Shown here piece by piece: positions 17,034 to 26,763 of a stretch of DNA of 64,000 nt. Under the pieces are notes generated by a model. That model worked only from the letters and a program-made list of their open reading frames with translations. It did no database searches and had not been told where the DNA came from. How positions within the stretch are numbered: position 1 is the stretch's first letter; each line of letters starts with the position of its first letter. The translations under genes were made by a program, and so were the position numbers. This DNA is from Pedobacter suwonensis. Its GTDB lineage: Bacteria > Bacteroidota > Bacteroidia > Sphingobacteriales > Sphingobacteriaceae. Location of the stretch: assembly GCF_900111825.1 (NCBI RefSeq), contig NZ_FOJM01000001.1, forward strand, positions 390,989 through 454,988, in the 5' to 3' direction.

Positions 17034-17546
17034 ATGAAAAAGTTATTCATCATCTCCGCGATTTTAGGTATCGTGGCGTTAACTTCTAATCAATCTAACG
17101 CTCAGGTAAATATTAATGTGAACATTGGTCCTCAACCAACTTGGATTCCTGCTGGTTACCAAAACGTTAATTATTATTATCTTCCAGAAGTTCAATCTTA
17201 CTATTATGTCCCTCAAAGGCAGTTTGTTTATTTGAATGGCAACCGTTGGATCAGATCAAGGTATTTACCTGCCAGGTATAGAGGTTATGATCTGCATCAC
17301 GGACGAAAAATTGTAATGCGCGGAAATAGTCCATACCGTGATTACCACAAACATAGGGTAACTTATGTAAGTCGAAATAACTATTACCGCTCATCTTATG
17401 GCGGCGGTGTCGACAGGATTAGAAACCGCGCACCAAAGCATCATTATAAACCACATCACCTTGACAATAGGCACCATGATAAAAGGGTAAATACAAGTTT
17501 ATTCTCCAGAGGTTACCGAGAGAAACATGGTCATGGCAGACATTAA
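17034..17546 (+). CDS. Small secreted Tyr/His/Arg-rich protein, unknown function
   Basis: A 170-residue exported protein with signal peptide MKKLFIISAILGIVALTSN followed by Q-S-N-A-Q. The mature part is unusually rich in Tyr (runs such as Y-Y-Y-L-P, S-Y-Y-Y-V-P) in the first half and His/Arg in the second (H-H-Y-K-P-H-H). The strong positive charge and lack of cysteine suggest a periplasmic or envelope-associated, possibly metal- or polyanion-binding protein; this is inference. I chose the ATG at 17034 because it directly begins a signal peptide. A strong terminator follows. Confidence 0.8.
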   Translation: MKKLFIISAILGIVALTSNQSNAQVNINVNIGPQPTWIPAGYQNVNYYYLPEVQSYYYVPQRQFVYLNGNRWIRSRYLPARYRGYDLHHGRKIVMRGNSPYRDYHKHRVTYVSRNNYYRSSYGGGVDRIRNRAPKHHYKPHHLDNRHHDKRVNTSLFSRGYREKHGHGRH

Positions 17547-17550
17547 AATA

Positions 17551-17575
17551 AAAAAGAGGCTTAAAGCCTCTTTTT
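17551..17575 (+). terminator. Rho-independent terminator
   Basis: AAAAAGAGGCT (17551-17561) pairs with AGCCTCTTTTT (17565-17575) around a TAA loop, with further T residues to 17576. It terminates the secreted-protein gene and, being symmetrical, may also act on alaS arriving from the other side. Confidence 0.9.
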
Positions 17576-17620
17576 TATTGAGAAAGCAAGCTGACGTGAA
17601 TCAGTGCAGCTTTTTTCATT

Positions 17621-20293
17621 CTATTGATGTGGAATAAAACTTTCTGCTTTTTCCAGAACAACCTTTAAACCTGCCGGATTTTTACCTCCTGCTGTAGCAT
17701 AAAACGGCTGTCCACCGCCACCACCCTGGATTTCTTTACCCAGTTCCCGAACGATATTTGAAGCATTTAATCCTTGTTTCACCAGCTGATCAGCCAGCAT
17801 CACTGTTATTCCTGGTTTGCCATCAATTTCTGTCGTGAAAACCAGGAAAAGATTATCAACCATATCTCTTAAAGAGAAAGCCAGGTTTTTAACGGCCTCA
17901 GCACTTTGTAGATCAATGTGTTTAGTAATCAAGTTAACACCATTTATACCTCTTACATGATGTACAATATCTTGTTTCAACGTATTTACACGTTCTATCG
18001 TCGATTTTTCGATTTCCTTTTTCAGTTTTGCATTTTCATCAATCAACGCCTGCACAGCTGCAGATAAATCTTTGCTCCCGTTTAGTAAAGCTTTTAAATG
18101 ACCCAGTTCTTTTCTTTGATCCAGGAAATACTGTTCAGCTTTATCAGCGGTTATGGCTTCGATCCGGCGAACCCCGGCTGCAACAGCGCTTTCTGAAACA
18201 ATTTTGAACGAGCCGATCTGTCCGGTCGCTTTTACGTGCGTACCGCCACAAAGCTCTTTGGAAAAATGATCGTCAAAAGTGATCATGCGGACAAAATCGC
18301 CATACTTTTCGCCAAATAAAGCCGTAACACCACTTTCAATGGCATCCTGATAAGGAACATTACGTTGTTCTTTTAACTTAATGTTTTGCCTGATTTTCTG
18401 ATTTACAATTACTTCAATCTGTGCTAATTCCTCATCAGTCACTTTAGCAAAGTGAGAAAAATCAAAACGCAGGTAATCTGCATTCACCAACGAACCTTTC
18501 TGGTTGACATGTTTGCCCAGCACCTGTTTTAAAGCGGCGTGTAACAAGTGCGTAGCCGAGTGGTTATCTTCAGTTAAGATCCGTTTATCTTCATCTACAA
18601 CTGCCCAGAACTTTCCTTCCAGATTATCGGGCAATATATCGGTAAAATGAACGGTCAGACCGTTTTCTTTTTTTGTATCGGTGATGTCGACCCAAAACTG
18701 GCGGCTATGGTCTTCTAAACGTCCGGTATCGCCTACCTGACCACCACTTTCGGCATAAAATGGCGTTTGGCGCAATACAATCTGATACTGTTCTTTCCCT
18801 TTAGCTTTTACTTTACGATATTTTAAGATCTCGGTTTCAATTTCCAAATCATCATATCCCACAAACTCACTTTGATCATCAGCATTTACGATAATCCAGT
18901 CACCCATATCAATGGCGGTTGCGGCACGGGAACGATTTTTTTGTTCCTGTAAATGCTTATTAAATTCTTCAATATCGACCCCTAATAATTTTTTTTCTTT
19001 TACTATTAGTTCAGTTAAATCAATTGGGAATCCGTAGGTGTCGTATAATTCAAATGCAAAATAGCCAGATAATTTAATTTTAAAATTTCCACTTTCATCT
19101 AAAGAGTCTTTCTCAATTTCATTGGCAATTTGACCCAAAATATATTTATCCAACTTTTCAATCCCGGTTGATAAAGTCCTCAAGAAAGAAACCTCTTCTT
19201 CCAAGACCACTTTTTGTACAAAATCCTGCTGCGAAATCAGTTCATCAAACACCCCTTTAAACTGCTCTGCCAATAGCGGCACCAATTGATTTAAAAATGG
19301 TTCTTTAAAGTTTAAAAAGGTATAGGCATAACGTACAGCCCTGCGTAAAATCCTGCGGATGACGTAACCGGCTTTATTGTTAGAAGGCAACTGACCATCG
19401 GCAATCACAAAGGAAATGGCACGGATGTGATCGGCCATGACGCGCATGGCAATATCGGTTTTCTCGTCGGCACCGTATTTAATACCCGATTTTTCTGCAA
19501 TGAATTGAATCATCGGTTGGAAAACATCGGTATCATAGTTGGAGGTTTTTTCCTGTAAAACGCGCACCAAACGTTCAAAGCCCATCCCGGTATCAACATG
19601 TTTGGCTGGCAAGCTCTGCAATGAACCATTTTTTAAGCGGTTAAACTGCATAAATACATTGTTCCAGATTTCGATTACCTGCGGGTGATCTGCATTGACC
19701 AGCGTAGCCCCATCAACCAAAGCCCTTTCTTCATCCGTACGGCAGTCTACATGGATTTCGGAACATGGTCCGCACGGCCCTGTATCGCCCATTTCCCAAA
19801 AGTTATCTTTTTTGTTTCCAGGTAAAATATGGCTTTCGTCTACATATTGTTTCCATAAATCGTAGGCTTCCTGATCTTTCTCCAGCCCTTCTTTTTCATC
19901 GCCTTCGAAATAAGTAACATATAATTTATCCTTAGGGATTTTATAAACCTCCGTCAACAATTCCCAACTCCAGGCAATCGCCTCCTTTTTGAAATAATCG
20001 CCAAAGCTCCAGTTGCCCAACATTTCGAACATGGTATGGTGATAGGTATCAATACCAACCTCTTCCAGATCGTTATGTTTACCCGAAACACGTAAACAGC
20101 GTTGTGTATCTGCAACCCGAGAATATTTTATAGCGGCTTCCCCTAAAAAAAGATCTTTAAACTGGTTCATACCGGCGTTGGTAAACATTAAAGTGGGATC
20201 GTTTTTAACCACTATCGGTGCCGAAGGAACAACATGATGTTGTTTCGATTCAAAAAAACTAAGGAATGCCTGTCTAATCTCTTTTGCTGTCAT
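17621..20293 (-). CDS. alaS: Alanyl-tRNA synthetase
   Basis: A full-length 890-residue class II synthetase that charges tRNA-Ala. The N-terminal aminoacylation domain starts [11 protein letters not shown] and carries [10 protein letters not shown]. The editing domain has the zinc ligands H578 and H582 (H-S-A-T-H) and C682 and H686 (C-G-G-T-H). The C-terminal DHHA1/C-Ala region ends with the glycine-rich [23 protein letters not shown] -7 box on the minus strand (20314-20321) precedes the ATG. It is divergent from a MerR regulator. Confidence 0.97.
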   Translation of the reverse strand: MTAKEIRQAFLSFFESKQHHVVPSAPIVVKNDPTLMFTNAGMNQFKDLFLGEAAIKYSRVADTQRCLRVSGKHNDLEEVGIDTYHHTMFEMLGNWSFGDYFKKEAIAWSWELLTEVYKIPKDKLYVTYFEGDEKEGLEKDQEAYDLWKQYVDESHILPGNKKDNFWEMGDTGPCGPCSEIHVDCRTDEERALVDGATLVNADHPQVIEIWNNVFMQFNRLKNGSLQSLPAKHVDTGMGFERLVRVLQEKTSNYDTDVFQPMIQFIAEKSGIKYGADEKTDIAMRVMADHIRAISFVIADGQLPSNNKAGYVIRRILRRAVRYAYTFLNFKEPFLNQLVPLLAEQFKGVFDELISQQDFVQKVVLEEEVSFLRTLSTGIEKLDKYILGQIANEIEKDSLDESGNFKIKLSGYFAFELYDTYGFPIDLTELIVKEKKLLGVDIEEFNKHLQEQKNRSRAATAIDMGDWIIVNADDQSEFVGYDDLEIETEILKYRKVKAKGKEQYQIVLRQTPFYAESGGQVGDTGRLEDHSRQFWVDITDTKKENGLTVHFTDILPDNLEGKFWAVVDEDKRILTEDNHSATHLLHAALKQVLGKHVNQKGSLVNADYLRFDFSHFAKVTDEELAQIEVIVNQKIRQNIKLKEQRNVPYQDAIESGVTALFGEKYGDFVRMITFDDHFSKELCGGTHVKATGQIGSFKIVSESAVAAGVRRIEAITADKAEQYFLDQRKELGHLKALLNGSKDLSAAVQALIDENAKLKKEIEKSTIERVNTLKQDIVHHVRGINGVNLITKHIDLQSAEAVKNLAFSLRDMVDNLFLVFTTEIDGKPGITVMLADQLVKQGLNASNIVRELGKEIQGGGGGQPFYATAGGKNPAGLKVVLEKAESFIPHQ

Positions 20294-20313
20294 TTCAATA
20301 TTATTGGAGGGAA

Positions 20314-20321
20314 CAAAATTA
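20314..20321 (-). promoter_or_regulatory. Probable -7 box for alaS
   Basis: The minus strand reads TAATTTTG, a full TAnnTTTG match, 20 bases before the ATG at 20293. No matching -33 TTG at the normal distance. Confidence 0.45.
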
Positions 20322-20329
20322 AAATTTTA

Positions 20330-20362
20330 TTGCGTTAATAAGGAAAAATCAAGCTACATTTG
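20330..20362 (+). promoter_or_regulatory. Promoter of the MerR-family gene
   Basis: TTG (20330-20332), a 22-base spacer and TACATTTG (20355-20362) fit the Bacteroidota consensus. It predicts a leader of about 40 bases. Confidence 0.55.
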
Positions 20363-20409
20363 AATACTTTAATTAAATGATATAAAACGCTCATAATCAA
20401 CAATAAAAT

Positions 20410-20745
20410 ATGCCTTATAAAGAAAGAGACATTAATAAAATGTATTATACCATGGGCGAGGTGACTGAAATGTTTAATGTCAACGCATCGCAGATCCGTT
20501 TTTACGAAAAGGAATTCGACATCCTCCAGCCCAAAAAAAACAAAAAAGGCAACCGCCTTTTTACGCCTGAAGACATTGAAAATCTAAAAATCATTTTCAA
20601 CCTCGTTGATGAAAAAGGTTTTACCTTAAAAGGTGCTAAAGAATATCTGAAGAATAATAAAACGGGTGTGAAAGAGAATCAAAAAATTATTGATTCATTG
20701 GAAAAACTGAAAAGTTTTCTGGTCAATCTGGCACAAGAACTTTAA
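20410..20745 (+). CDS. MerR family transcriptional regulator
   Basis: A 111-residue DNA-binding protein. The helix-turn-helix Y-Y-T-M-G-E-V-T-E-M-F-N-V-N-A-S-Q-I-R-F-Y-E-K-E-F (about residues 12-36) and the wing K-G-N-R-L-F-T-P-E-D-I-E-N-L-K are typical of MerR, followed by a short coiled-coil dimerisation helix and no effector domain or conserved Cys. Such short MerR proteins are common beside alaS or recombination genes in Bacteroidota; the target is unknown. It is divergent from alaS with its own promoter. Confidence 0.9.
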   Translation: MPYKERDINKMYYTMGEVTEMFNVNASQIRFYEKEFDILQPKKNKKGNRLFTPEDIENLKIIFNLVDEKGFTLKGAKEYLKNNKTGVKENQKIIDSLEKLKSFLVNLAQEL

Positions 20746-20894
20746 TTGTCCTGTTAAGTTACCTAAACCGTATATATTTCCACATTAAGTCAACTATTTA
20801 AAATACATTTTTGTAGTTTTTAATGATTTCCATATATTAGAACTACCAATACAAAATCACCCTAATTTTTTATTAACCAGCTTAAACCCTGCTT

Positions 20895-23126
20895 ATGAAA
20901 ATTTTGTGTGTAGTATTGCTCGCTTTTTTATCCTATTCATTATTTCCAAAAAAGCATTTTGGTATCGGTTCCCCTGTATTAACAGGTAATCTGCTTCGAC
21001 TGACAAGTCTTTTAAGGAACACGCTTATTCTCATCCTGCATTTGATAAGGTCATGGTTTACTGCCCTTTATCATCGATTGTTAATTGTAAGTAGTTGTGC
21101 TTTTAGGTTTTTAACTGCCGCTTTAATAATGATCGGCTTTATGGCAAATGCGCAAACCAATACACAGGAGGAAGATATACGTGATATTTTGGAAAGCGTG
21201 GCCGAAAACCTTCCCGATGATTACGATATGACCGAGTTGGTTGATGTATTGGAAAGGTATCGTAAACACCCAATTAACCTGAACAAAACATCGGTTGATG
21301 AGCTAAATACTCTGGTATTTTTATCTCCGCTGCAGATTGCTAATTTCTTTACCCATATCAAGGAAAACGGCCCGCTTGCCGATGTGCTGGAATTACAGAG
21401 TATCCCTGGCTTTGATGTTAAAACGGTTCAAACCCTGCTCCCATTTATAACCTTAACCGACATGACTGATTATCAGCATCTCGGTTTTAAAAACCTTATT
21501 CATGCAGGTGAGAATGACATCATGATGCGGCTGGCGCGAACCCTGCAAAAACAAAAAGGCTACACCGATTTACCCGGAAACCGGTATTTAGGTTCACCAG
21601 AAAAATTTCAGATGCGATATCGGTATCAATACAGCTCAATTCTATCAGCAGCCTTCACCTTGGATAAAGATGCGGGAGAAAAATTTATTGGCAAACCTTT
21701 CGATTTTTATTCAGGTAACATCGCGCTATTCAAATTGGGCAAATTAAAAAAATTGGTGATTGGCGATTATACGCAGCAGTTTGGGCAGGGCCTAACCTTA
21801 TGGTCGGGTTTTTCTTTTGGCAAAGGACCTGATGTCACCAGCGTAGCTAAAAAAGATTTGGGTTTAAGACCTTACAATTCTACCAACGAATACTCCTTTT
21901 TTAGAGGTGTGGCTGCAACCCTTAACTTATTTAAAAATGTAGATGTAACCCCATTTATTTCTTTCCGCAAGCTGGATGCGAGTCAAAAGTTAGATGCCGA
22001 TGGAAATTTAGTTCAGTCAACGATCAATCAAACCGGTTTGCACAGGACACCTACAGAGCTTAAAAATAAAGGTGTTTTGGCACAGACCGTATTTGGCACC
22101 ACCATTCAATATGCTAAAAACGACCTTGCCATTGGTGCAATTGCCTATCATACCCATTTTAAGAGTGGTTTTATCACACAGACTGCAGCTTATGACCGGT
22201 ATAGTTTTACAGGAAAATCTTTAACCAATCTGGGTTTATTTTATAATTATACCTATAAAAACATGTACCTATATGGGGAGGGCGCCAAAGGTTTAGGTGG
22301 TGGCTTTGCTTATATCAATGGTGTATTGGTGAGTTTATCATCGACAGTTTCTGCGGCTTTAACCTATTGCAATTATGCCAAAGATTATCATAGTTTCTTT
22401 AATCAGGCAGTATCCGAATCGAGTGAGGCGGTAAATGAAAGGGGCTTATATGCAGGATTAAATATCAACCCAAATAAACGTTGGGCATTCTCTTTTTATG
22501 GAGATTTATTCCGGTTTCCCTGGTTAAAATACCGTGTGGATGAGCCTTCGAAAGGCTATGAAGTTTTAGCGCAAGCCATTTATATGCCCAGCAAAGCTTT
22601 TAAAATTTTGGTCCGGTACAAATCAGAAAAAAAGCAACAGAACACCGATCTGAATGTACCGGTAAAGTTTTTAGACGACGTAAAAAGAGATGGCTACCGT
22701 ACAGAGACAAATTGGCAACTGAATAAGAACTGGCAATTTCAAAACCGCGTGGAGATTTCCCAATATAAGAAAGGAAGTGCCAAAAGGGAATTTGGATACC
22801 TCATTTATCAGGATGTAGACTATTCGCCAATGTTTGCCAGGTTAAGTGGAAATGTACGGTTTGCATATTTTAATACGCCGAGTTATAATAGTAGAATTTA
22901 CGCTTACGAAGATGATGTGTTATACAGTTTTGCCTTTGGAATGTATAATGGAAAAGGGTTTAGAACCTATCTGAACCTGAGATATAATGTGATCAAAAAG
23001 CTCAACGTGTGGTTTCGATATGGGCTGTTTATTTATCAGGACGTAAAAACGGTAGGTACCTATCTGGACGAGATTAAGGGTAATAAAAAATCGGAGGTTA
23101 AAATTCAGGTACGCTATCAATTTTAA
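20895..23126 (+). CDS. Helix-hairpin-helix protein with outer-membrane-barrel-like C-terminus
   Basis: A 743-residue protein as drawn. The real signal peptide appears to be residues 62-87 (L-L-I-V-S-S-C-A-F-R-F-L-T-A-A-L... ending M-A-N-A-Q), so the first 61 residues are probably untranslated or an odd extension; an in-frame TTG at 21078 would give a normal start. Residues 129-185 form a tandem helix-hairpin-helix region of ComEA type (I-N-L-N-K-T-S-V-D-E-L-N; L-Q-S-I-P-G-F). The remaining 550 residues alternate aromatic beta-strands and end R-Y-Q-F, as outer membrane barrels do. comEC starts 3 bases later, so a part in DNA uptake is an attractive inference. Confidence 0.8.
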   Translation: MKILCVVLLAFLSYSLFPKKHFGIGSPVLTGNLLRLTSLLRNTLILILHLIRSWFTALYHRLLIVSSCAFRFLTAALIMIGFMANAQTNTQEEDIRDILESVAENLPDDYDMTELVDVLERYRKHPINLNKTSVDELNTLVFLSPLQIANFFTHIKENGPLADVLELQSIPGFDVKTVQTLLPFITLTDMTDYQHLGFKNLIHAGENDIMMRLARTLQKQKGYTDLPGNRYLGSPEKFQMRYRYQYSSILSAAFTLDKDAGEKFIGKPFDFYSGNIALFKLGKLKKLVIGDYTQQFGQGLTLWSGFSFGKGPDVTSVAKKDLGLRPYNSTNEYSFFRGVAATLNLFKNVDVTPFISFRKLDASQKLDADGNLVQSTINQTGLHRTPTELKNKGVLAQTVFGTTIQYAKNDLAIGAIAYHTHFKSGFITQTAAYDRYSFTGKSLTNLGLFYNYTYKNMYLYGEGAKGLGGGFAYINGVLVSLSSTVSAALTYCNYAKDYHSFFNQAVSESSEAVNERGLYAGLNINPNKRWAFSFYGDLFRFPWLKYRVDEPSKGYEVLAQAIYMPSKAFKILVRYKSEKKQQNTDLNVPVKFLDDVKRDGYRTETNWQLNKNWQFQNRVEISQYKKGSAKREFGYLIYQDVDYSPMFARLSGNVRFAYFNTPSYNSRIYAYEDDVLYSFAFGMYNGKGFRTYLNLRYNVIKKLNVWFRYGLFIYQDVKTVGTYLDEIKGNKKSEVKIQVRYQF

Positions 23127-23129
23127 CCG

Positions 23130-25217
23130 ATGTTTAAAACGGAATATATTTTTGCCAGAATCCTCTTGCCTTTTATTCTGGGTATCTGTATTTTTTATTA
23201 TTTCCCGGCATTGACATCTGTTAAATGCCTGATCATAATTGTATTCACTATTTTAACAGGACTATTATTCTTAAATGTTGTGTATAAAAAATACAACGTA
23301 TACCGTTATAAAGGCACCGTTGGTTTTTTAATTTACATTTTTTTCTTCAGCCTTGGTGGCTTATTTTGCCTGCTCAAAAATGAAAGGTTAAAACAAAACT
23401 ACTTTGCAAACACCGGGTGCAATCATTTTAAAGTTTGGGTAAATAGCGAACCTCAACGGAATCATGATATTGTACGCTTAAAGGTTGAAATACTATCCGG
23501 GTATCTGAAAGATAAGCAGATCAAGGCATCAGGCCAATTGTTGCTGAACGTCAAATTAGATAGCCTGAAACCCCTCAGGATAAAATATGGCGATGAAATG
23601 ATGATCTCAGTTAGATACACCGAAATAGAACCTCCATACAACCCTGCAGAATTTGACTTTAAAGCTTGGCTGGCCAGTCAGCAAATTTATCATCAGGCAT
23701 TTATAGATCAGGATCACATGATTAGCACCAAAAACAACGTTGGCAATCCGATCAAAAAAATAGCCTTAAGCTTAAGGGAAAGGCAAGTTGCAAAATATAG
23801 AAGTTTGATTAAAAGTGATGAGGCTTTTGCCGTGGCCTCTACCCTTATTTTAGGATACCGTGCTGATTTAAGTAAAGAAACGTTGTCGGCTTACTCCAAA
23901 ACAGGAACCATTCATGCTTTATCTGTTTCAGGGGCGCATGTAGCCATCATCTATGTCATTTTGGATTTTATGTTTTTCTTTTTGAATAATAACCGGACGT
24001 TACGAATAGTGAAACTGATATTCATCTGCACCTTGATCTGGGGATATGCCTTGATGACCGGTTTATCGCCCTCTGTCGTCCGTTCAGCCATCATGATCAG
24101 TATTTTAATCGCGGCCAAAGTTTTATCGAAGAAAACCAATAGTTATAATGTATTGGCCTTTTCGGCATTTTGTCAACTCGTTTACAATCCATTTTTAATC
24201 TGGGATGTGGGCTTTCAACTTTCCTATCTCGCCGTATTTGGCCTGATTTATCTTCAGCCAAAAATATACAAGCTTATCTACACTGATAGTGGTTGGTTGG
24301 ATAAAATATGGAGTCTGACATCTATGTCTCTTGCTGCGCAAATAGTCACATTTCCATTGAGTATCTATTATTTTCATCAATTCCCCCTTTATTTTTTATT
24401 TGCTAATCTTTTCATAACCATTCCGTTAATATTAATGATGTATTTAGGGATTGCTGTATTAATCCCATCGTTCGGATTTCTGGCTCCCGTATTCGAATGG
24501 ATTATAAATTTTACAAATGCAGTGCTAAACTGGATCGCCAATTTGCCATACGCCAGCTTTTCATCCATATGGATTGATCTGCCAGAATTTATGTTATTGA
24601 GTTGCTCGCTGGGCATGTTCATTTATGCATTGACAAAACTTAACAAGCGATTTTTATTTGGCTCTTTATTCTTATTTGTCTGTTATCAACTTTTGATTTT
24701 GCGCGATGACCTGATGGTTTTTCAGCAGCGGAAAATTATTTTCTTTTCGTTGAGAAAAAATTATGCGGCCGCCTTTATTGATGGAAAGGAAGCGGTTTTG
24801 GTTTCCGATTTAAATCGTGAAGATAAAAACTATACCTTTTCGGTTGAACCTGCATTATCTCAGCTGCAGGTAGATAACATACATTTTATAAGTTTAAAAA
24901 AAGACACTGTTTTAAAGCGCTTCGTATCAAACAACAATCAGATTGCCTTTTTTCAATATAAAATGCTCTTGGTTGGTGAAGATTTGAATGATAAAGAGAT
25001 CAATGGAAATGCCAGCTTTTCTGGCATCTGGGTAAGTGGAAATACAAAATTTAATTTAGCAAAAATACACCGAGATATTAAATATAAAACGGCAATAATA
25101 GATGCGACCAATAGAGATTATAAAATTCGGATCTTTAAAAAAGAATTCGAGAATAATAATATAGATGTATATGTTTTAAAGAAAAATAAAGCATATTTGG
25201 TGCAACTAAGCCAATAA
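23130..25217 (+). CDS. comEC: ComEC/Rec2-family competence membrane protein
   Basis: A 695-residue polytopic inner-membrane protein. An N-terminal DUF4131-type region (residues about 30-190, ending P-Y-N-P-A-E-F-D-F-K-A-W-L) leads into the Competence domain (about 225-490: V-A-S-T-L-I-L-G-Y-R-A-D-L-S, H-A-L-S-V-S-G-A-H-V-A, M-T-G-L-S-P-S-V-V-R-S-A). The C-terminal 200 residues lack the H-x-H-x-D-H metal motif found in ComEC proteins with a metallo-beta-lactamase nuclease domain. The family forms the channel for single-stranded DNA in natural transformation. Its start lies 3 bases after the helix-hairpin-helix gene, and the next gene starts 1 base after its stop. Confidence 0.9.
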   Translation: MFKTEYIFARILLPFILGICIFYYFPALTSVKCLIIIVFTILTGLLFLNVVYKKYNVYRYKGTVGFLIYIFFFSLGGLFCLLKNERLKQNYFANTGCNHFKVWVNSEPQRNHDIVRLKVEILSGYLKDKQIKASGQLLLNVKLDSLKPLRIKYGDEMMISVRYTEIEPPYNPAEFDFKAWLASQQIYHQAFIDQDHMISTKNNVGNPIKKIALSLRERQVAKYRSLIKSDEAFAVASTLILGYRADLSKETLSAYSKTGTIHALSVSGAHVAIIYVILDFMFFFLNNNRTLRIVKLIFICTLIWGYALMTGLSPSVVRSAIMISILIAAKVLSKKTNSYNVLAFSAFCQLVYNPFLIWDVGFQLSYLAVFGLIYLQPKIYKLIYTDSGWLDKIWSLTSMSLAAQIVTFPLSIYYFHQFPLYFLFANLFITIPLILMMYLGIAVLIPSFGFLAPVFEWIINFTNAVLNWIANLPYASFSSIWIDLPEFMLLSCSLGMFIYALTKLNKRFLFGSLFLFVCYQLLILRDDLMVFQQRKIIFFSLRKNYAAAFIDGKEAVLVSDLNREDKNYTFSVEPALSQLQVDNIHFISLKKDTVLKRFVSNNNQIAFFQYKMLLVGEDLNDKEINGNASFSGIWVSGNTKFNLAKIHRDIKYKTAIIDATNRDYKIRIFKKEFENNNIDVYVLKKNKAYLVQLSQ

Positions 25218-25218
25218 C

Positions 25219-25995
25219 ATGGAAAATCTGGTTTTATATCAGGTTGCTGAAAGGATAGCAACAATAACAATCAACAGGCCCGAAAAGAGAAATGCGCTAA
25301 ACCCACAACTTGTTGCCGAGTTAACTGCAGCATTTATAAGGGCATCAGAAGATGATCTGGTGAAAGTGGTCATATTAAATGCAAATGGCGATGCGTTCAG
25401 CGCAGGTGCAGACTTGACTTATCTTCAACAATTACAATATAATACATTTGAAGAAAACGTAGCCGATTCCAATCATTTAAAGAAACTCTTCACAACGATT
25501 TATTATCTGCCAAAGGTTGTGATTGCTCAGGTAGAGGGACATGCTATTGCCGGTGGCTGTGGTTTGGCAACCGTTTGCGATATTATTTTTGCAACCCCTG
25601 AAAGTAATTTTGGCTATACCGAAGTAAAAATCGGCTTTGTTCCGGCTATAGTTTCCTGTTTTTTAAAACAGAAGGTAAGCGAATCCATCGCCAAAGAAAT
25701 TTTACTAACCGGCAAAACTTTCTCTGCGGAGCAGGCATTAAAATATAATTTGATCAATTTTGTAACAAATTCATCCGATATCCATCAAAAAACACGAGAA
25801 TTTGCATTAAGTTTGTGTACAGGAAGTTCGGGCAATTCGCTGATGATAACCAAACAGCTGATTACCCAAACGGTTAATCTGCATTTAGAAAAGAGTTTGG
25901 AAACCGCAGTACAGATTAATGCGAGGGTAAGAGAAAGTGAGGATTTTAAAAAAGGGATCTCGTCATTTTTAAATAAAGAGAAAATTAATTGGTAA
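25219..25995 (+). CDS. Enoyl-CoA hydratase/isomerase family protein
   Basis: A 258-residue crotonase-fold enzyme. The oxyanion-hole segments A-F-S-A-G-A-D-L-T-Y-L and H-A-I-A-G-G-C-G-L-A-T-V-C-D are intact, and G-Y-T-E-V-K-I-G-F-V-P-A places a catalytic Glu. The pattern resembles methylglutaconyl-CoA or short-chain enoyl-CoA hydratases, but the substrate is not certain. It is translationally coupled to comEC (1-base gap), although no functional link is obvious. Confidence 0.88.
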   Translation: MENLVLYQVAERIATITINRPEKRNALNPQLVAELTAAFIRASEDDLVKVVILNANGDAFSAGADLTYLQQLQYNTFEENVADSNHLKKLFTTIYYLPKVVIAQVEGHAIAGGCGLATVCDIIFATPESNFGYTEVKIGFVPAIVSCFLKQKVSESIAKEILLTGKTFSAEQALKYNLINFVTNSSDIHQKTREFALSLCTGSSGNSLMITKQLITQTVNLHLEKSLETAVQINARVRESEDFKKGISSFLNKEKINW

Positions 25996-26017
25996 ATAAC
26001 TTAACAACAATAAAAAC

Positions 26018-26665
26018 ATGTTCAAATCAATCAAAACCAGCATTGTAGCTTTAATCTTGGTGAGTACAGCTATAATTGCCCATGCACAAAAGAAAGTTGC
26101 TGAAGGTACTTTAGTATTTGCTGTAACGGCAAATGGTACCACAACTGAAGTTAAAACTAAATTTAATGGCAACTTAACTAAAATCGAAATTGAAAATGGC
26201 CCCGCCCTGGTAAATATCATTTCGAATACAGCGGATAAAACCGGATTATTATTGATTGATGTTCCGGTAGCTCAAAAACAGTTTGCAGTAAAGGTGAGCA
26301 AAGCAGAAACAGAAGCACAGGAAGCTTTAATGCCAAAATATTCTGATTATAAAGCAACTGGCGAAAAACAGACCATTGCCGGATTTAATGCAGAAAAGTA
26401 TACCTACAAAGATGACAAAGGCGGAGCGCATGAATTATGGGCAACAAAAGATGTTGATATTGCTGCAATTACAAGTGGAGGCCTATTTAAAGGCTTGGGT
26501 GCACTTCCTGTAAAATATTCTGCATTAATTAACGGTGTAAATTCTGACCTGGTTTTAAAATCTCTTTCTGAAGCCAAAGTTGGTGCCATTAATACTGAAG
26601 TGCCTGCCGGTTATGAAGTAGTAACTATGGAAGATTTGAAAGCCATGCAAGGTGGTGGTGAATAA
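26018..26665 (+). CDS. Secreted protein, DUF4412-like
   Basis: A 215-residue exported protein with signal peptide MFKSIKTSIVALILVSTAI followed by I-A-H-A-Q. The mature part is a beta-rich domain with G-F-N-A-E-K-Y-T-Y-K and a following E-L-W-A-T-K-D-V segment, the pattern of DUF4412-like envelope proteins, which respond to or bind small molecules in unknown ways. It starts 22 bases after the enoyl-CoA hydratase gene, so it probably belongs to the same transcript, and a long hairpin terminator follows it. Confidence 0.75.
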   Translation: MFKSIKTSIVALILVSTAIIAHAQKKVAEGTLVFAVTANGTTTEVKTKFNGNLTKIEIENGPALVNIISNTADKTGLLLIDVPVAQKQFAVKVSKAETEAQEALMPKYSDYKATGEKQTIAGFNAEKYTYKDDKGGAHELWATKDVDIAAITSGGLFKGLGALPVKYSALINGVNSDLVLKSLSEAKVGAINTEVPAGYEVVTMEDLKAMQGGGE

Positions 26666-26688
26666 TTAACCAATTCAAGGTAATTTAC

Positions 26689-26746
26689 AGCTTTTTAACT
26701 GCAGGCTTTTTATTTAAATTAGCCCGAAAGTTAAAAAGCTTTTTTT
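26689..26746 (+). terminator. Rho-independent terminator with long loop
   Basis: AGCTTTTTAACT (26689-26700) pairs perfectly with AGTTAAAAAGCT (26729-26740), 12 bp, followed by T6. The 28-base loop is larger than usual. Confidence 0.75.
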
Positions 26747-26763
26747 ATGTCCAAAAATTATAT

